Positions 16,718 through 25,910 of a stretch of 38,740 nucleotides of DNA are shown piece after piece (position 1 is the stretch's first letter; each line of letters opens with the position of its first letter). Location: contig ONBO01000011.1 in NCBI GenBank assembly GCA_900316125.1, forward strand, positions 1 to 38,740, read 5' to 3'. The notes beneath the pieces are model-generated. The model worked only from the letters and a program-made list of their open reading frames with translations. It did not search any database and was not told where the DNA came from. The DNA comes from an uncultured Bacteroidales bacterium. GTDB taxonomy: Bacteria > Bacteroidota > Bacteroidia > Bacteroidales > Paludibacteraceae. The position numbers were made by a program, and so were the translations under genes.

Positions 16718-17389
16718 TTATCTATTCATTTTGTCTGCAAAGCGGAATGCTATTGCAACCTCAAATGCGTGCTCTGGATTTGTATTTGCGTTAGTGTTGA
16801 TTTTAACATCTCCAGTACTGTAAATGTAGCTGTTCTGCATGAGTTTGTAGCGAAGCTCAAGTGTGAAGAACCAGATATCAAAACCTGTACCGCAGTCAAG
16901 ACCGAAAGTTACAGGTCTTGCGTTGGAGGTGATAATATTACCTTCAGGATCCTGGTACTGTGTGGTAGTGCCATTGTTAAGATGGAAGTTAAATGACGGA
17001 CCGGCAAGCAGGTACCAGTTGAAGTTTGTAACCTGAACTAAGCGTATACCAAACATTACAGGAACGTTAATCCAGTGGTCTTTAACAGGTTCTACTGGAG
17101 TATAGCGGTCAACCACGCTCTTGAACGCATTTCCTATGTTTTTGAGTGATGTTTCAAAGTGGTAGTCAACCTCTATCTGAGCAAACGCTCTGTATCCAAA
17201 ACGAGCCATAAGACCTACATTAAAACCGTATGTCTCGGTGTCATTGATTTGGAAAGATGTGTTGTCATACTGCCAGTTTCTGTTGAGGCCGAGGCTTGTG
17301 TTAAAACCTGCCTTTATACCAAAACAGTACTGTGCCATTGCTGCAACGCTAAAAAGAGATAGCGCAATAATTGTAAATATTTTTTTCAT
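16718..17389 (-). CDS. PorT-like outer-membrane beta-barrel protein
   Basis: A 223-residue protein with a clear signal peptide (MKKIFTIIALSLFSVAAMAQ, cut after AMA) and alternating polar/hydrophobic strands typical of an eight-stranded barrel (FGIKAGFNTSLG, YRAFAQIEVDYHF, WYLLAGPSFNFHL). It ends EVAIAFRFADKMNR. It fits the broad Bacteroidetes 'outer membrane protein beta-barrel domain' (PorT) family. The family label is loose: it does not mean that this is the PorT subunit of type IX secretion. It is monocistronic, with its own promoter-like box and a strong terminator. Confidence 0.75.
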   Translation of the reverse strand: MKKIFTIIALSLFSVAAMAQYCFGIKAGFNTSLGLNRNWQYDNTSFQINDTETYGFNVGLMARFGYRAFAQIEVDYHFETSLKNIGNAFKSVVDRYTPVEPVKDHWINVPVMFGIRLVQVTNFNWYLLAGPSFNFHLNNGTTTQYQDPEGNIITSNARPVTFGLDCGTGFDIWFFTLELRYKLMQNSYIYSTGDVKINTNANTNPEHAFEVAIAFRFADKMNR

Positions 17390-17414
17390 AATCCTTAATA
17401 TTTAATTTGCGCTG

Positions 17415-17440
17415 CAAAGGTAATTAATATTTTTATTCAA
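17415..17440 (-). promoter_or_regulatory. Promoter of the PorT-like gene
   Basis: On the minus strand TTG (17438-17440), 15 bases, then TACCTTTG (17415-17422). The -7 box is a good match; the spacing is somewhat short. The start codon follows 25 bases downstream. Confidence 0.5.
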
Positions 17441-17478
17441 GGCTCCTTTTATTTGTTAATTTTTTTAACAAAATAGGA

Positions 17479-20193
17479 TTAAAGGTCATACACAGTAAGT
17501 GTAGAACCATTGCAAACAACTGCAACTGGAAGAGTATAAGGTTTTAGCGGTATAATGCTAAACTGCTCCGATGCCGCCTTTATCTCCTCCTTTGAGAAGG
17601 TGCCGTCAGAGTCACGGCTGAAGATGTATAGTCTTTTTGAGGCACCGCTGTATGCACCAAGATGCCAGCCGCATGCGTCAATGTCTGATACGTCTGATTT
17701 GTTGTCAGAGAAAACAAGGTTCATGTTGCTGTCATACACATCCACACCGCCCTTGAATCCAAACATATAGCATTTGTCAGACTTTACAAAACGATGATTT
17801 GCCCCATAGTCACGTAGCATGGTGGAGGTGGCTTTGTCAGCACTTGTTATAAAGCATATCTTGCCGTTTGAGAGGGTCATTACTATCTTCATGCCTGAAA
17901 GGTCAGAGTAGATGTCATTGCCTTTTGATTTCACAAGCTCGGCGCCACAGCTCAGACGCACCTTGGCCTTTCGGTCAAGCAAATAGGTCTTGTCTGCGTC
18001 AGCAAAGGCTATGTAATCCTTGCCGCTGATGCGTATGTGCTTGATTGGGCCGTCTATAGGGCTCTTTGTGTAAACATTCTCCCACTCTTTAAGCACAGAG
18101 CCGTCTTTCTGGGTGATGTACACACGGTTGTCAGAGGTGCCGTAGGCAAAGCGGTAGTTTTTGTTTCCGTCATAGTCAAACACGCTGAGTGTAGTGCATG
18201 CCTCGCCCTGTAACTGTTTGGGGAATCCGCTAAGAATTTTGCCATTACGGTCTATTATATACAGCCTTGTCTTTGTGAGGAACGCAATTTGGAGTTTTTT
18301 GTTCTGCAGCATGTCCACCTCACAGATGCCACCTATAATAGGCTCGCTCAGAGTTGTTTTCCAAAGTATCTTCCCCGATGCAGATATAAGATAAATCTGG
18401 TTGTTAGTGTCCTGTATGAAAATCTCATTCTCACCAGTGTAGTGATTTGTAAATTTCTGTGGCTTAATGGCTGCAGGAGCGTCAAGTTTTACAGTGAACA
18501 GCTGCTTCGGTGCTTTGCTTGCAACGGTGAATGCTCGTGCAGGCTCTACCGCATCGGCGGCTTGGGCCTGAGTCTCCGCCGCAGGGCTCTGCGCCACAGG
18601 CTCCGCAGGTGTAACCACCACAGCCTTAGGTTCTTCTATTGGGTTGTATGAACCAGGCTTTCCTGAATACTGAATGAATACGTGCTGGTAGTCAAGGCCT
18701 CCTCCACGGTTTTCACTCTGCAGACCTATACAGTCAAAAGATGACCACATCTGCTTGGCTTTCTTAATTTTGCCAGCCACTTCAGGCTTAAAGAATTTGT
18801 CAGCATTGCGCACCACATAAGGAATGTCAATGTACACGGAGCGATTTGATGTGGAGAGCAGGGTTCGGTCTGCGCTGCGGAAGACAGGGGAGCATATAAG
18901 TGTCTGAGTCTTAGGGTTACGCGTGGCTATATGGTTAGTGAAATGAGCAGACGGCGTAATGATGAGATTGTCATTGGCTATGCACAGATACTCATCCGGC
19001 AGAGTGAAATATTTGCCAAAAACACTGCCGGCAAAGCCGTTACGCCCTATATGGAAAATCTCAAGTCCGCCACGCTTCACTGAACTTTCTGGGTTTATGT
19101 CAAGCGCCATGCGGCGTAGTGTTGTGAGCGCCTCATCGCTGTTATAGAGTTTAACTATAACAAACTCATCAAAAGGTGACTCTCCGTAGGCTATCTCACC
19201 TCCAAAATAGTCCTGGAAGAATGTGAGAGGGCTCTCGCCTGACGATGTCTCAATGGTCTCGTCATCAATGTTTTGCAGGCCGTTGTCTGGGAAGTCATCA
19301 TCAGGCGATATTATTCTCCTGTAATCCTCAAAGTTTGATATGGCAAAGTGGCGGAAGAAGAATGTGTTATACGGCATGTAGGCTGACAGCGTATTCCTGT
19401 CGGTAGCCTGATTTTCAAACGCCTGTACTGTGCCGCCTGCTATATTGCTGTAGGCGAACCCGTTTATCTCTATCTTGTCCTCTGATAAATCAACGTCATA
19501 CGCACCCCAGCTTCCATATTGGTCACTTACATCATAGACGTGCGCCTTTCTGCCGCCAAGACGCTTCTCAAGCAGAACCTTGCATCTTTCAGCATTGATA
19601 AACACTGTGGCTTTCTGTTTGCCGCTGGCAAATTTTCTGACTTTTGAAAACACAATGTCCTCCATAATGGGGGATGTTTTGGCGTCAATAGTGGCCTTGG
19701 CTTTGGAAATAAGTGAGTCTGAATTTGATATAAGCAGAAACTCCTTGTAATAAGCCATGCTCTCAGGCGTAATAGCGCAAGAGTCAAGTGTCTGATGTGC
19801 AAGCTTATACCCTGATTCTGAAATCTGTGTGGAGAATAGAATCTCCGTATCGCTTGTGGCGGAAGGGTAGGCGGCGATAAGAATGTTGCGGTCTGTAATC
19901 AGACGCTTCACATTGTCATCAGCCTCCTGCAGGGAGTCAAGAGTGGCAATGAGACGGTGTGTCCTGTTCAGTGACTTTATGCTTGTGAGGTTAAGCCAGT
20001 AGTTGTTGTTGTAGAGCAGGCTCTCCTCAAACTCCTTGAGGCTGTTAATTTGGAAAACCGCGCACGGTTCGCCGGGCACAGAGATGTAAGGGTCTATCTT
20101 TGATGAAACAGAGCCTTTGCGCATAACCACGTATCCCCAAATGGAGAGGATGAGGATTATGAGGGCTAATATGGGAATTATGTATTTTTTCAT
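17479..20193 (-). CDS. Membrane-anchored DUF3352-like protein with beta-propeller tail
   Basis: A 904-residue envelope protein. Residues 4-24 form an N-terminal membrane anchor (YIIPILALIILILSIWGYVV). The next roughly 500 residues resemble DUF3352-type Bacteroidetes proteins (PGEPCAVFQINSLKEFEESLLYNN). An Ala/Pro/Gln-rich linker (about 520-560) leads to a C-terminal PQQ/WD-like propeller with repeats such as LYIIDRNGKILSGFP, VYITQKDGSVLKEW and TYLLDRKAKV. The start is the ATG at 20193, which overlaps the TAA of the upstream PagL-like gene (TAATG); a GTG three codons earlier is less likely. The coupling suggests joint work at the outer membrane or periplasm. The biochemical role is unknown. 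Confidence 0.7.
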   Translation of the reverse strand: MKKYIIPILALIILILSIWGYVVMRKGSVSSKIDPYISVPGEPCAVFQINSLKEFEESLLYNNNYWLNLTSIKSLNRTHRLIATLDSLQEADDNVKRLITDRNILIAAYPSATSDTEILFSTQISESGYKLAHQTLDSCAITPESMAYYKEFLLISNSDSLISKAKATIDAKTSPIMEDIVFSKVRKFASGKQKATVFINAERCKVLLEKRLGGRKAHVYDVSDQYGSWGAYDVDLSEDKIEINGFAYSNIAGGTVQAFENQATDRNTLSAYMPYNTFFFRHFAISNFEDYRRIISPDDDFPDNGLQNIDDETIETSSGESPLTFFQDYFGGEIAYGESPFDEFVIVKLYNSDEALTTLRRMALDINPESSVKRGGLEIFHIGRNGFAGSVFGKYFTLPDEYLCIANDNLIITPSAHFTNHIATRNPKTQTLICSPVFRSADRTLLSTSNRSVYIDIPYVVRNADKFFKPEVAGKIKKAKQMWSSFDCIGLQSENRGGGLDYQHVFIQYSGKPGSYNPIEEPKAVVVTPAEPVAQSPAAETQAQAADAVEPARAFTVASKAPKQLFTVKLDAPAAIKPQKFTNHYTGENEIFIQDTNNQIYLISASGKILWKTTLSEPIIGGICEVDMLQNKKLQIAFLTKTRLYIIDRNGKILSGFPKQLQGEACTTLSVFDYDGNKNYRFAYGTSDNRVYITQKDGSVLKEWENVYTKSPIDGPIKHIRISGKDYIAFADADKTYLLDRKAKVRLSCGAELVKSKGNDIYSDLSGMKIVMTLSNGKICFITSADKATSTMLRDYGANHRFVKSDKCYMFGFKGGVDVYDSNMNLVFSDNKSDVSDIDACGWHLGAYSGASKRLYIFSRDSDGTFSKEEIKAASEQFSIIPLKPYTLPVAVVCNGSTLTVYDL

Positions 20194-21461
20194 TAGAACC
20201 ACGTACCTACTCCAAATTCTACGAACTCAACCTTTTGCAGGTGGGTTTTGAATGCAATCTGGGCAAGAAGGTGTTTTGTTATATAATATTTGAATGAGAG
20301 GCGGAAATAGTTCCAGCCGTCTTCCTTATCAGGATCGTATGCGTAAAAAATGCCTTTGTTAAGAGACTTCCCGTTATTGGCTGCCTCCTGAGCCTTGGCG
20401 TATGGCTCCATATTCTTCACAGGGTCATAAAGGTAGACTCCCACACCAAAACCAAGCAGGAAGTTGCCTATCATCAGCTCATTTGTAATATCAATACCTA
20501 CACGCAGTTTGTTTGTGAATTTGTCTTCTGTGGTGAATGTCTTGCCAAAGTAGGTATTGGTGTTGTCCTTGACCCATTTGCCAGAGCCGTCCTGCTTTGC
20601 TGTAGTAGTAAAGGCTCCGTCATAGAACAGGTCTACGCCCAGTCCAATACGGTGCTGACGGCATGTGCGGTAGTAGCCGCCCACGTTAAGACTGGCGCAG
20701 CCAAAGTATTTTGTATCCTTGTAATAGAGCGTTTTAGCACCACCTGAAACTATAACCTCTCCGTACCAGCGTTTCAGTTTGGTGGTGTCAATAACCGCCT
20801 TCATAGGCTCAGTACGTTTACGAATCACAGGGGAGTATTTCACACCCACCTGCCCTTGGAATATGTTAAGACCAGTGTTAGGCTGGAACAGGGAACCGTT
20901 TGAAAAGTGGTTGTAACCCACGCCAAGGGTAAGTGTAACCTCCTGGCTTACATGGAAATCAAGATTAAGCCCTGCCTGCAGGTTGAAGGAGAACGGGCTT
21001 CCTATTATAAAATTATAGTCTGCTGCCTTCTCTTTTATGCTACGTGGATCTTTTCTTGCGCCCTCCACATCGCACGGCTTGGTACAGAAGCCAAAGCCCG
21101 CACCTGCCATAAAGTTGAAATCAACCACCCGTGAGCGCACCATTGGTATGTTGATGTAGACGTACGGAGCTATCATCTGCCCGAGTTTCTGTGGGTTGCT
21201 CAGGTCAAGAACCTGCAACGCTACGCCAACAGTGGGGCGGTTAAAGTCCAAATGCCACTGGCGGCTGCCGTCAGTATGCCATTCAAAAGCTATCTGGCCA
21301 CCTATGGCAGGCCCCTTTACAATGGGTGAAACCACATCTTTGTCATGCGGGTAGATATACCCCACCACCGCCTCCGCCTTGATGCTGTAGGGTATAAACT
21401 CCTCAGCAGCAAACGCTGTGACAGTGAACATTGTTAAAATAAGAGTGAATATTTTTTGCAT
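20193..21461 (-). CDS. PagL-like lipid A deacylase / acyloxyacyl hydrolase family protein
   Basis: A 422-residue outer-membrane protein with signal peptide MQKIFTLILTMFTVTAFA. The first half (about 20-210) matches the PagL/acyloxyacyl hydrolase barrel. The catalytic region GVGYNHFSNGSLFQPNTGLN holds H185, S187, N188 and G189, the family's HxSNG pattern. PagL removes the 3-O-linked acyl chain of lipid A at the outer membrane. Proteobacterial PagL is about 170 residues, and this protein has a second, barrel-like half of about 200 residues (WYGEVIVSGGAKTLYY to the C-terminal FGVGTWF), as in other Bacteroidetes versions. The acidic third catalytic residue is not certain. It overlaps the downstream gene by one base. 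Confidence 0.8.
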   Translation of the reverse strand: MQKIFTLILTMFTVTAFAAEEFIPYSIKAEAVVGYIYPHDKDVVSPIVKGPAIGGQIAFEWHTDGSRQWHLDFNRPTVGVALQVLDLSNPQKLGQMIAPYVYINIPMVRSRVVDFNFMAGAGFGFCTKPCDVEGARKDPRSIKEKAADYNFIIGSPFSFNLQAGLNLDFHVSQEVTLTLGVGYNHFSNGSLFQPNTGLNIFQGQVGVKYSPVIRKRTEPMKAVIDTTKLKRWYGEVIVSGGAKTLYYKDTKYFGCASLNVGGYYRTCRQHRIGLGVDLFYDGAFTTTAKQDGSGKWVKDNTNTYFGKTFTTEDKFTNKLRVGIDITNELMIGNFLLGFGVGVYLYDPVKNMEPYAKAQEAANNGKSLNKGIFYAYDPDKEDGWNYFRLSFKYYITKHLLAQIAFKTHLQKVEFVEFGVGTWF

Positions 21462-21483
21462 TTGCCCTTTATTCGTACCTTTG
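21455..21483 (+). promoter_or_regulatory. Promoter of the gldFG gene, reaching into the divergent gene
   Basis: TTTG (21455-21458), 17 bases, then TACCTTTG (21476-21483). The -33 box lies inside the first codons of the divergent PagL-like gene. The ATG at 21504 leaves a leader of about 15 bases. Confidence 0.55.
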
Positions 21484-21489
21484 TGACTA

Positions 21490-21497
21490 CAAATTTA
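21490..21497 (-). promoter_or_regulatory. -7 promoter box for the PagL-like gene
   Basis: The minus strand reads TAAATTTG, 29 bases before the start codon at 21461. It faces the plus-strand -7 box at 21476-21483, so the two start sites would lie within a few bases of each other. No -33 box is clear. Confidence 0.45.
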
Positions 21498-21503
21498 GAA
21501 AAA

Positions 21504-23894
21504 ATGTTTGTACTGGTAAAAAAAGAACTGAGGAATTTCTTTTCATCGGCGGCTGGATTTATAATAATAGCTGTGTTTCTGATACTTACGGGTGCGTTTC
21601 TGTGGCTTATGCCGTCAGATTACAATATCCTTGACGGTGGATATGCAAGCCTTGACGGCCTCTTTATGCTTTCACCTTGGCTTTTTATGTTCCTTATACC
21701 GGCGCTCACAATGAAACTTTTTGCAGATGAGAACGCATCGGGGACTATGGAGCTGCTGCTGACCAAGCCTCTTGGTATGGTTCAGATAGTGTCAGCAAAG
21801 TTCACGGCAGGGTGGCTGCTCTCAGTTGTGGCGCTGATTCCCACACTGTTATATATGGTGAGCGTGGGCTTGCTGGGTGTAACACCGTTCAATCTTGATC
21901 TAGGCGGTTTCTGGGGCTCGTTCATAGGACTTCTGCTGCTTTCTGCGGTCTACACATCCATAGGCGTATTCTGCTCGGCTCTCAGCCGTAACTCAATAGT
22001 GGCGTTCACGCTCTCCGCGGTGCTCAGTTTCCTGCTTTACTACGGATTTGAGGCGCTCTCAGACCTTATGACTAATGCGGAACTGGCTTCGTCAGTGGCG
22101 TCATTGGGCATATCCAACCATTATGATTCCATGAGCAGGGGAGTGCTTGCGCTTACAGACATTCTCTATTTCGTGCTCGTGGTGGCGTTTTTTATTGCGC
22201 TCACCGTCAGCGTGTTATCCGGTAAATGCGTTAAAGTGTGGATTGTGGCTGCGGCCTGTGCGGTCATGTATGAGTGCTCATACTTCTTTACGCTGAGGCT
22301 TGACCTCACATCGGAGAAGCGTTACACACTGTCAGATAACACTAAGAACCTTATGCGCTCGCTTGATGAGCCGGTGTCACTGGATCTCTATCTTGAAGGC
22401 GATATGAACCGTGGCTTCCTCCGCTTGAAAAATTCTGTGCTCAACATGGTTAAGGAGATGAACGCCTACAGTGATGGCAGACTGCGCGTGAAGCTGACAG
22501 ATCCGTCTGACGCCGCATCAGAGGCGGATAGACAGAAAAACTACTCTGCGCTCAACGGTAAGGGACTTAAGCCAACTATGGTCTATGAGCGTGACTCCAA
22601 GGGCGGTATGGTTCAGAAAGTTGTCTTCCCTTGGGCTGTTATGAGTGCCCACGGCGATACGGTGAATGTGTGCCTTCTTGAAAATATTGCAGGCAAGAGC
22701 GGCGATGAGAACCTTAACGCATCAGTGGAGGCGCTTGAGTACAAACTCACAGACGCTGTAAGGCGCATAAAGAACACTGCGCCAGAGAGTGTAGCCTTTC
22801 TTGAGGGGCACGGAGAGTTTGACGAACCGTATGTTTTTTCTGTAACAGAAAGACTCTCAGCGTACTATAATGTGGATAGGGGGGCGCTTGGTACAGACGC
22901 CTCAGTGCTTGATAAGTATAAGGTGGTGATAGTGGCAGGCCCTCTTGAAAAATTTTCAGAGGCGGATAAGTATATACTGGACCAGTACATAATGCATGGC
23001 GGCAGGGTGATGTGGCTTATAGACGGCGTGCGTACAGACAAAGAGAGCATGGGCATAGCAAACGAACTCTCCCTTGATGATATGTTCTTTACATACGGAG
23101 TACGCATAAGCCCGCTGCTTCTGCTTGACACTCAGTGTGCCGTGGTGCCTGTAAATGTGGCGCTGGAGGGTGAGAGCGCCAAGTTTGAGCCAATGCCCTG
23201 GTATTATGCTCCGCTGCTTCTGCCTAATCCGTCATGTGTCATTACCAGAAACATTCCTAATGTAAAGGCTGACTTTGCGTCAGTGATAGAACTGGTTGGT
23301 GAAAACAGCACTGGACTTGCAGCCACTGCGCTGCTCTTCTCATCGGGTAGGGCGGGCCTTGATAAAGCCCCTATGCGCATAGATGCCGGCGTGGTTACAC
23401 TTTCTCCTGAGTCAGAGTTCTTCTCATTCTCATATCTGCCTGTGTCTGTGCTGCTTGAAGGCAAATTTAATTCTGTGTTTGCAAACCGTATGGTTCCGCC
23501 GCAAATAGAAAAGGGTGGTGTTGATAAGAAAAAGGAGAGCGTGGCTACGAAGATGATATTTGTAGCAGACGGTGATATTATTCGCAATGATGTAAAGGCT
23601 GTTTCTGACAGCTATACCACCTTCCCTGCGGGGTATGACCAGTATTCAGGACAGACCTTTGGTAATGAGGAGTTTATACTCAATGCGGTTAACTATTTGG
23701 CTGATGATGACGGCTGGTTGCAGCTGCGCGGTAGGGAGTGGAAGATTCGTCTCCTTGACAAAAATGCTGTTTTAAGGCATCGTGTAACGCTTCAGGTGGC
23801 AAATATATTAGCTCCTCTTTTATTGTTGATAATTTTTTGTTTTGGATATCAGATTGTTAGGCGCAAACGTTGGTCAGCACCCCTGAAATCTTGA
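21504..23894 (+). CDS. gldFG: GldF-GldG fusion, gliding/T9SS-associated ABC transporter
   Basis: A 796-residue fusion of two proteins that are separate in Flavobacterium. Residues 1-240 are GldF, an ABC-2-type permease with six hydrophobic segments (FFSSAAGFIIIAVFLIL, and the signature ENASGTMELLLTKPLG). Residues 241-796 are GldG, with one N-terminal membrane segment (WIVAAACAVMYECSYFF), a long periplasmic domain (LTSEKRYTLSDNTKNLM; FLEGHGEFDEPYV) and a C-terminal membrane helix. With the ATPase GldA it would form an ABC complex linked to gliding; GldA is not in the window. The start at 21504 (MFVLVKKELRNFF) fits GldF; an earlier start would overlap the divergent gene. It lies just upstream of dnaN. 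Confidence 0.88.
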   Translation: MFVLVKKELRNFFSSAAGFIIIAVFLILTGAFLWLMPSDYNILDGGYASLDGLFMLSPWLFMFLIPALTMKLFADENASGTMELLLTKPLGMVQIVSAKFTAGWLLSVVALIPTLLYMVSVGLLGVTPFNLDLGGFWGSFIGLLLLSAVYTSIGVFCSALSRNSIVAFTLSAVLSFLLYYGFEALSDLMTNAELASSVASLGISNHYDSMSRGVLALTDILYFVLVVAFFIALTVSVLSGKCVKVWIVAAACAVMYECSYFFTLRLDLTSEKRYTLSDNTKNLMRSLDEPVSLDLYLEGDMNRGFLRLKNSVLNMVKEMNAYSDGRLRVKLTDPSDAASEADRQKNYSALNGKGLKPTMVYERDSKGGMVQKVVFPWAVMSAHGDTVNVCLLENIAGKSGDENLNASVEALEYKLTDAVRRIKNTAPESVAFLEGHGEFDEPYVFSVTERLSAYYNVDRGALGTDASVLDKYKVVIVAGPLEKFSEADKYILDQYIMHGGRVMWLIDGVRTDKESMGIANELSLDDMFFTYGVRISPLLLLDTQCAVVPVNVALEGESAKFEPMPWYYAPLLLPNPSCVITRNIPNVKADFASVIELVGENSTGLAATALLFSSGRAGLDKAPMRIDAGVVTLSPESEFFSFSYLPVSVLLEGKFNSVFANRMVPPQIEKGGVDKKKESVATKMIFVADGDIIRNDVKAVSDSYTTFPAGYDQYSGQTFGNEEFILNAVNYLADDDGWLQLRGREWKIRLLDKNAVLRHRVTLQVANILAPLLLLIIFCFGYQIVRRKRWSAPLKS

Positions 23895-23904
23895 TTTTTT
23901 TAGT

Positions 23905-23912
23905 TACATTTG
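23905..23912 (+). promoter_or_regulatory. -7 promoter box for dnaN
   Basis: TACATTTG matches TAnnTTTG, 35 bases before the dnaN start. No -33 box lies at a good distance, so read-through from gldFG may also contribute. Confidence 0.5.
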
Positions 23913-23946
23913 CACAATTCTTACGCAAACCAATATTAAATGCTAT

Positions 23947-25071
23947 ATGAAATTTAAAGTATCTTCAACTCTGCTTTGCGAGCGTCTGCAAACAGCATCA
24001 AAATTTGTTCCAGCCAAGGCTGCTCTTCCTATCTATGGATATTTCCTTTTTGTGGTGGAGGGTTCCAAACTTACAATTACTGCATCAGATGCAGACACTA
24101 CTTTGGTAACATCGCTTGACATTGAGAATCTTGGCGGTGACGGCCGCGTGGCACTTCAGTCTAGAATCCTTAGTGAAGGTCTGAAGGATTTCCGTGAACA
24201 GAGCCTTATCTTTGATATTGATGACCATAATTTTAATGTTTTGCTCACATCTGAGAGTGGTAAGTATAACTTCATGGGGCAGAACGCTGCTGATTACATG
24301 GAGTTTGCAGGCCTTAACGCCGATGACACCTGCGCATTCTCACTTAGCAGTTCCAAACTGGTTGACGCCATAGCCAAGACTGCATACGCAGTGGCAAATG
24401 ATGAAATACGCCCTATAATGAACGGTATCTGCTTCCACTTCAATGAGGCTGAGGGTCTTAATGTGGTGGCTACTGACGGTCACCGCCTCTCAAAGGTCAC
24501 TCTTGATGAGCACCCAGGTATCAATAGCGGCTTTGTATTTCCTCAGAAGCCAGCCAATCTTTTGAAAGGTGTGCTTGCCAAGGAGGTAGGTGATGTTCAA
24601 ATCTCTTTTGACAAGAAGTTTATTGTATGCCAGATGAGCGCCTATACAATGTATACTCGCCAGATAGAGGGTAACTATCCAAACTACGGTGCTGTTATTC
24701 CTACATCCACTCCAGTGTCTGCTATTGTGAACAGAGAGACAATGCTATCAGCACTGCGTCGCGTGCAGGTTTGCTCAGACCAGGGCAGCAACCTTATAAA
24801 GGTTACAATCTCCAACTCACAAATCAGAATTTCCGGCCAGGATATTGACTTTGCCGTGTCAGGCGAGGAGGTTATCCCATGCTCATACGAGGGTCAGGAG
24901 ATGATGATAGGCTTTAAGTCAACACTTCTTGTTGATATTCTTAACAATATTGACTGTGTGGATGTTGAGATTCACCTCACAGACCAGTCTCGTCCGGGAG
25001 TCTTCATTCCAGTACAACAGAAAGAGGGTATGAACGTGCTTATGCTCGCCATGCCGATGATGTTGGCGTGA
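23947..25071 (+). CDS. dnaN: DNA polymerase III sliding clamp (beta subunit)
   Basis: A cytosolic ring protein of 374 residues that tethers the replicative polymerase to DNA. The three clamp repeats are visible: MKFKVSSTLLCERLQTASKF at the start, the middle domain with KTAYAVANDEIRPIMNGICFHF and ATDGHRLSKV, and the third with QIEGNYPNYGAVIP. The C-terminus MLAMPMMLA contains the methionine/leucine-rich tail that helps shape the peptide-binding pocket. Length is normal. No dnaA is nearby, as is common in Bacteroidales. The TGA stop shows that this genome uses TGA as a normal stop codon. Confidence 0.97.
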   Translation: MKFKVSSTLLCERLQTASKFVPAKAALPIYGYFLFVVEGSKLTITASDADTTLVTSLDIENLGGDGRVALQSRILSEGLKDFREQSLIFDIDDHNFNVLLTSESGKYNFMGQNAADYMEFAGLNADDTCAFSLSSSKLVDAIAKTAYAVANDEIRPIMNGICFHFNEAEGLNVVATDGHRLSKVTLDEHPGINSGFVFPQKPANLLKGVLAKEVGDVQISFDKKFIVCQMSAYTMYTRQIEGNYPNYGAVIPTSTPVSAIVNRETMLSALRRVQVCSDQGSNLIKVTISNSQIRISGQDIDFAVSGEEVIPCSYEGQEMMIGFKSTLLVDILNNIDCVDVEIHLTDQSRPGVFIPVQQKEGMNVLMLAMPMMLA

Positions 25072-25130
25072 CAAGTTGAAAATTAAAAGTTGACGAATTG
25101 ATGAACGAAGTGAATAAAATTGAAAGTTAA

Positions 25131-25895
25131 ATGGATTTAAACTTAAAGAAACCGATAATATTCTTTGACCTGGAAACCACAGGTGTGGACGTGGTTAAAG
25201 ACCGTATAGTGGAGTTGGGATATATTAAGGTATATCCAAACGGCACAGAGGAGGCCAAGACACTCCGTTTTAACCCAGAGTGTCACATCCCTGCTGAGGC
25301 TACAGCCGTGCATCACATTACAGATGAGGATGTGAAGGATTGCCCTACATTTAAGGAGAAGGCAAAGGAACTGGCGGAGGTGTTCAAGGGCGCAGACTAC
25401 GGCGGCTATAACTCCCTAAAGTTTGACCTGCCTCTTCTGGCAGAGGAGTTCCTGCGCGCTGATGCTGACATTGACCTGAAGAAGGGTAAGATGATAGACG
25501 TGCAGAACATCTTCTATAAGATGGAGCCGAGAACCCTTGTGGCTGCCTACAAATTCTACTGTGGAAAGAACCTTGAAGACGCTCATGCCGCCGATGCTGA
25601 CATTCGTGCCACGTATGATGTACTCAAGTCACAGATAGACCGTTACCCTGACACCTTAAGTAATGATGTGTCATTCCTCTCAGACTTTAGCGCCCATAGC
25701 AAGGCGGTAGACTTTGCTGGGCAGATAGTCTATAATGAGAAAGGAGAGGAGGTCTTTAACTTTGGTAAGTACAAAGGTCAAAAGGTGGTGGATGTGTATA
25801 AGAAGGACTCTGGTTACTTTGGGTGGCTTCTGAACGCAGATTTCCCTCTTTATACCAAGAAAGTGCTTTCTGAAATAAAATTGAAGTCTTTTTAA
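25131..25895 (+). CDS. DnaQ-like 3'-5' exonuclease with ExoX-like C-terminal domain
   Basis: A 254-residue DEDDh exonuclease. Catalytic residues can be seen: D13 and E15 in FFDLETTG, D99 in GYNSLKFDLPLL, and H152 and D157 in HAADADI. Residues 195-254 (FNFGKYKGQKVVDVYKKDSGYFGWLL) form the small C-terminal domain found in exodeoxyribonuclease X-like proteins. It probably proofreads or trims DNA 3' ends. It lies 59 bases after dnaN in the same direction, a pairing common in Bacteroidales. The gap holds only AAGTTGAAAATTAAAAGTTG-type filler. Confidence 0.93.
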   Translation: MDLNLKKPIIFFDLETTGVDVVKDRIVELGYIKVYPNGTEEAKTLRFNPECHIPAEATAVHHITDEDVKDCPTFKEKAKELAEVFKGADYGGYNSLKFDLPLLAEEFLRADADIDLKKGKMIDVQNIFYKMEPRTLVAAYKFYCGKNLEDAHAADADIRATYDVLKSQIDRYPDTLSNDVSFLSDFSAHSKAVDFAGQIVYNEKGEEVFNFGKYKGQKVVDVYKKDSGYFGWLLNADFPLYTKKVLSEIKLKSF

Positions 25896-25910
25896 CATAC
25901 GAAGGTGTTT

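Noticed and set aside
17452..17472. TTTGTTAA/TTAACAAA stem as terminator of the beta-propeller gene
   Set aside because: The 8-bp stem is purely AT-rich apart from one pair and has no T-run on the minus strand, so it is too weak to call.
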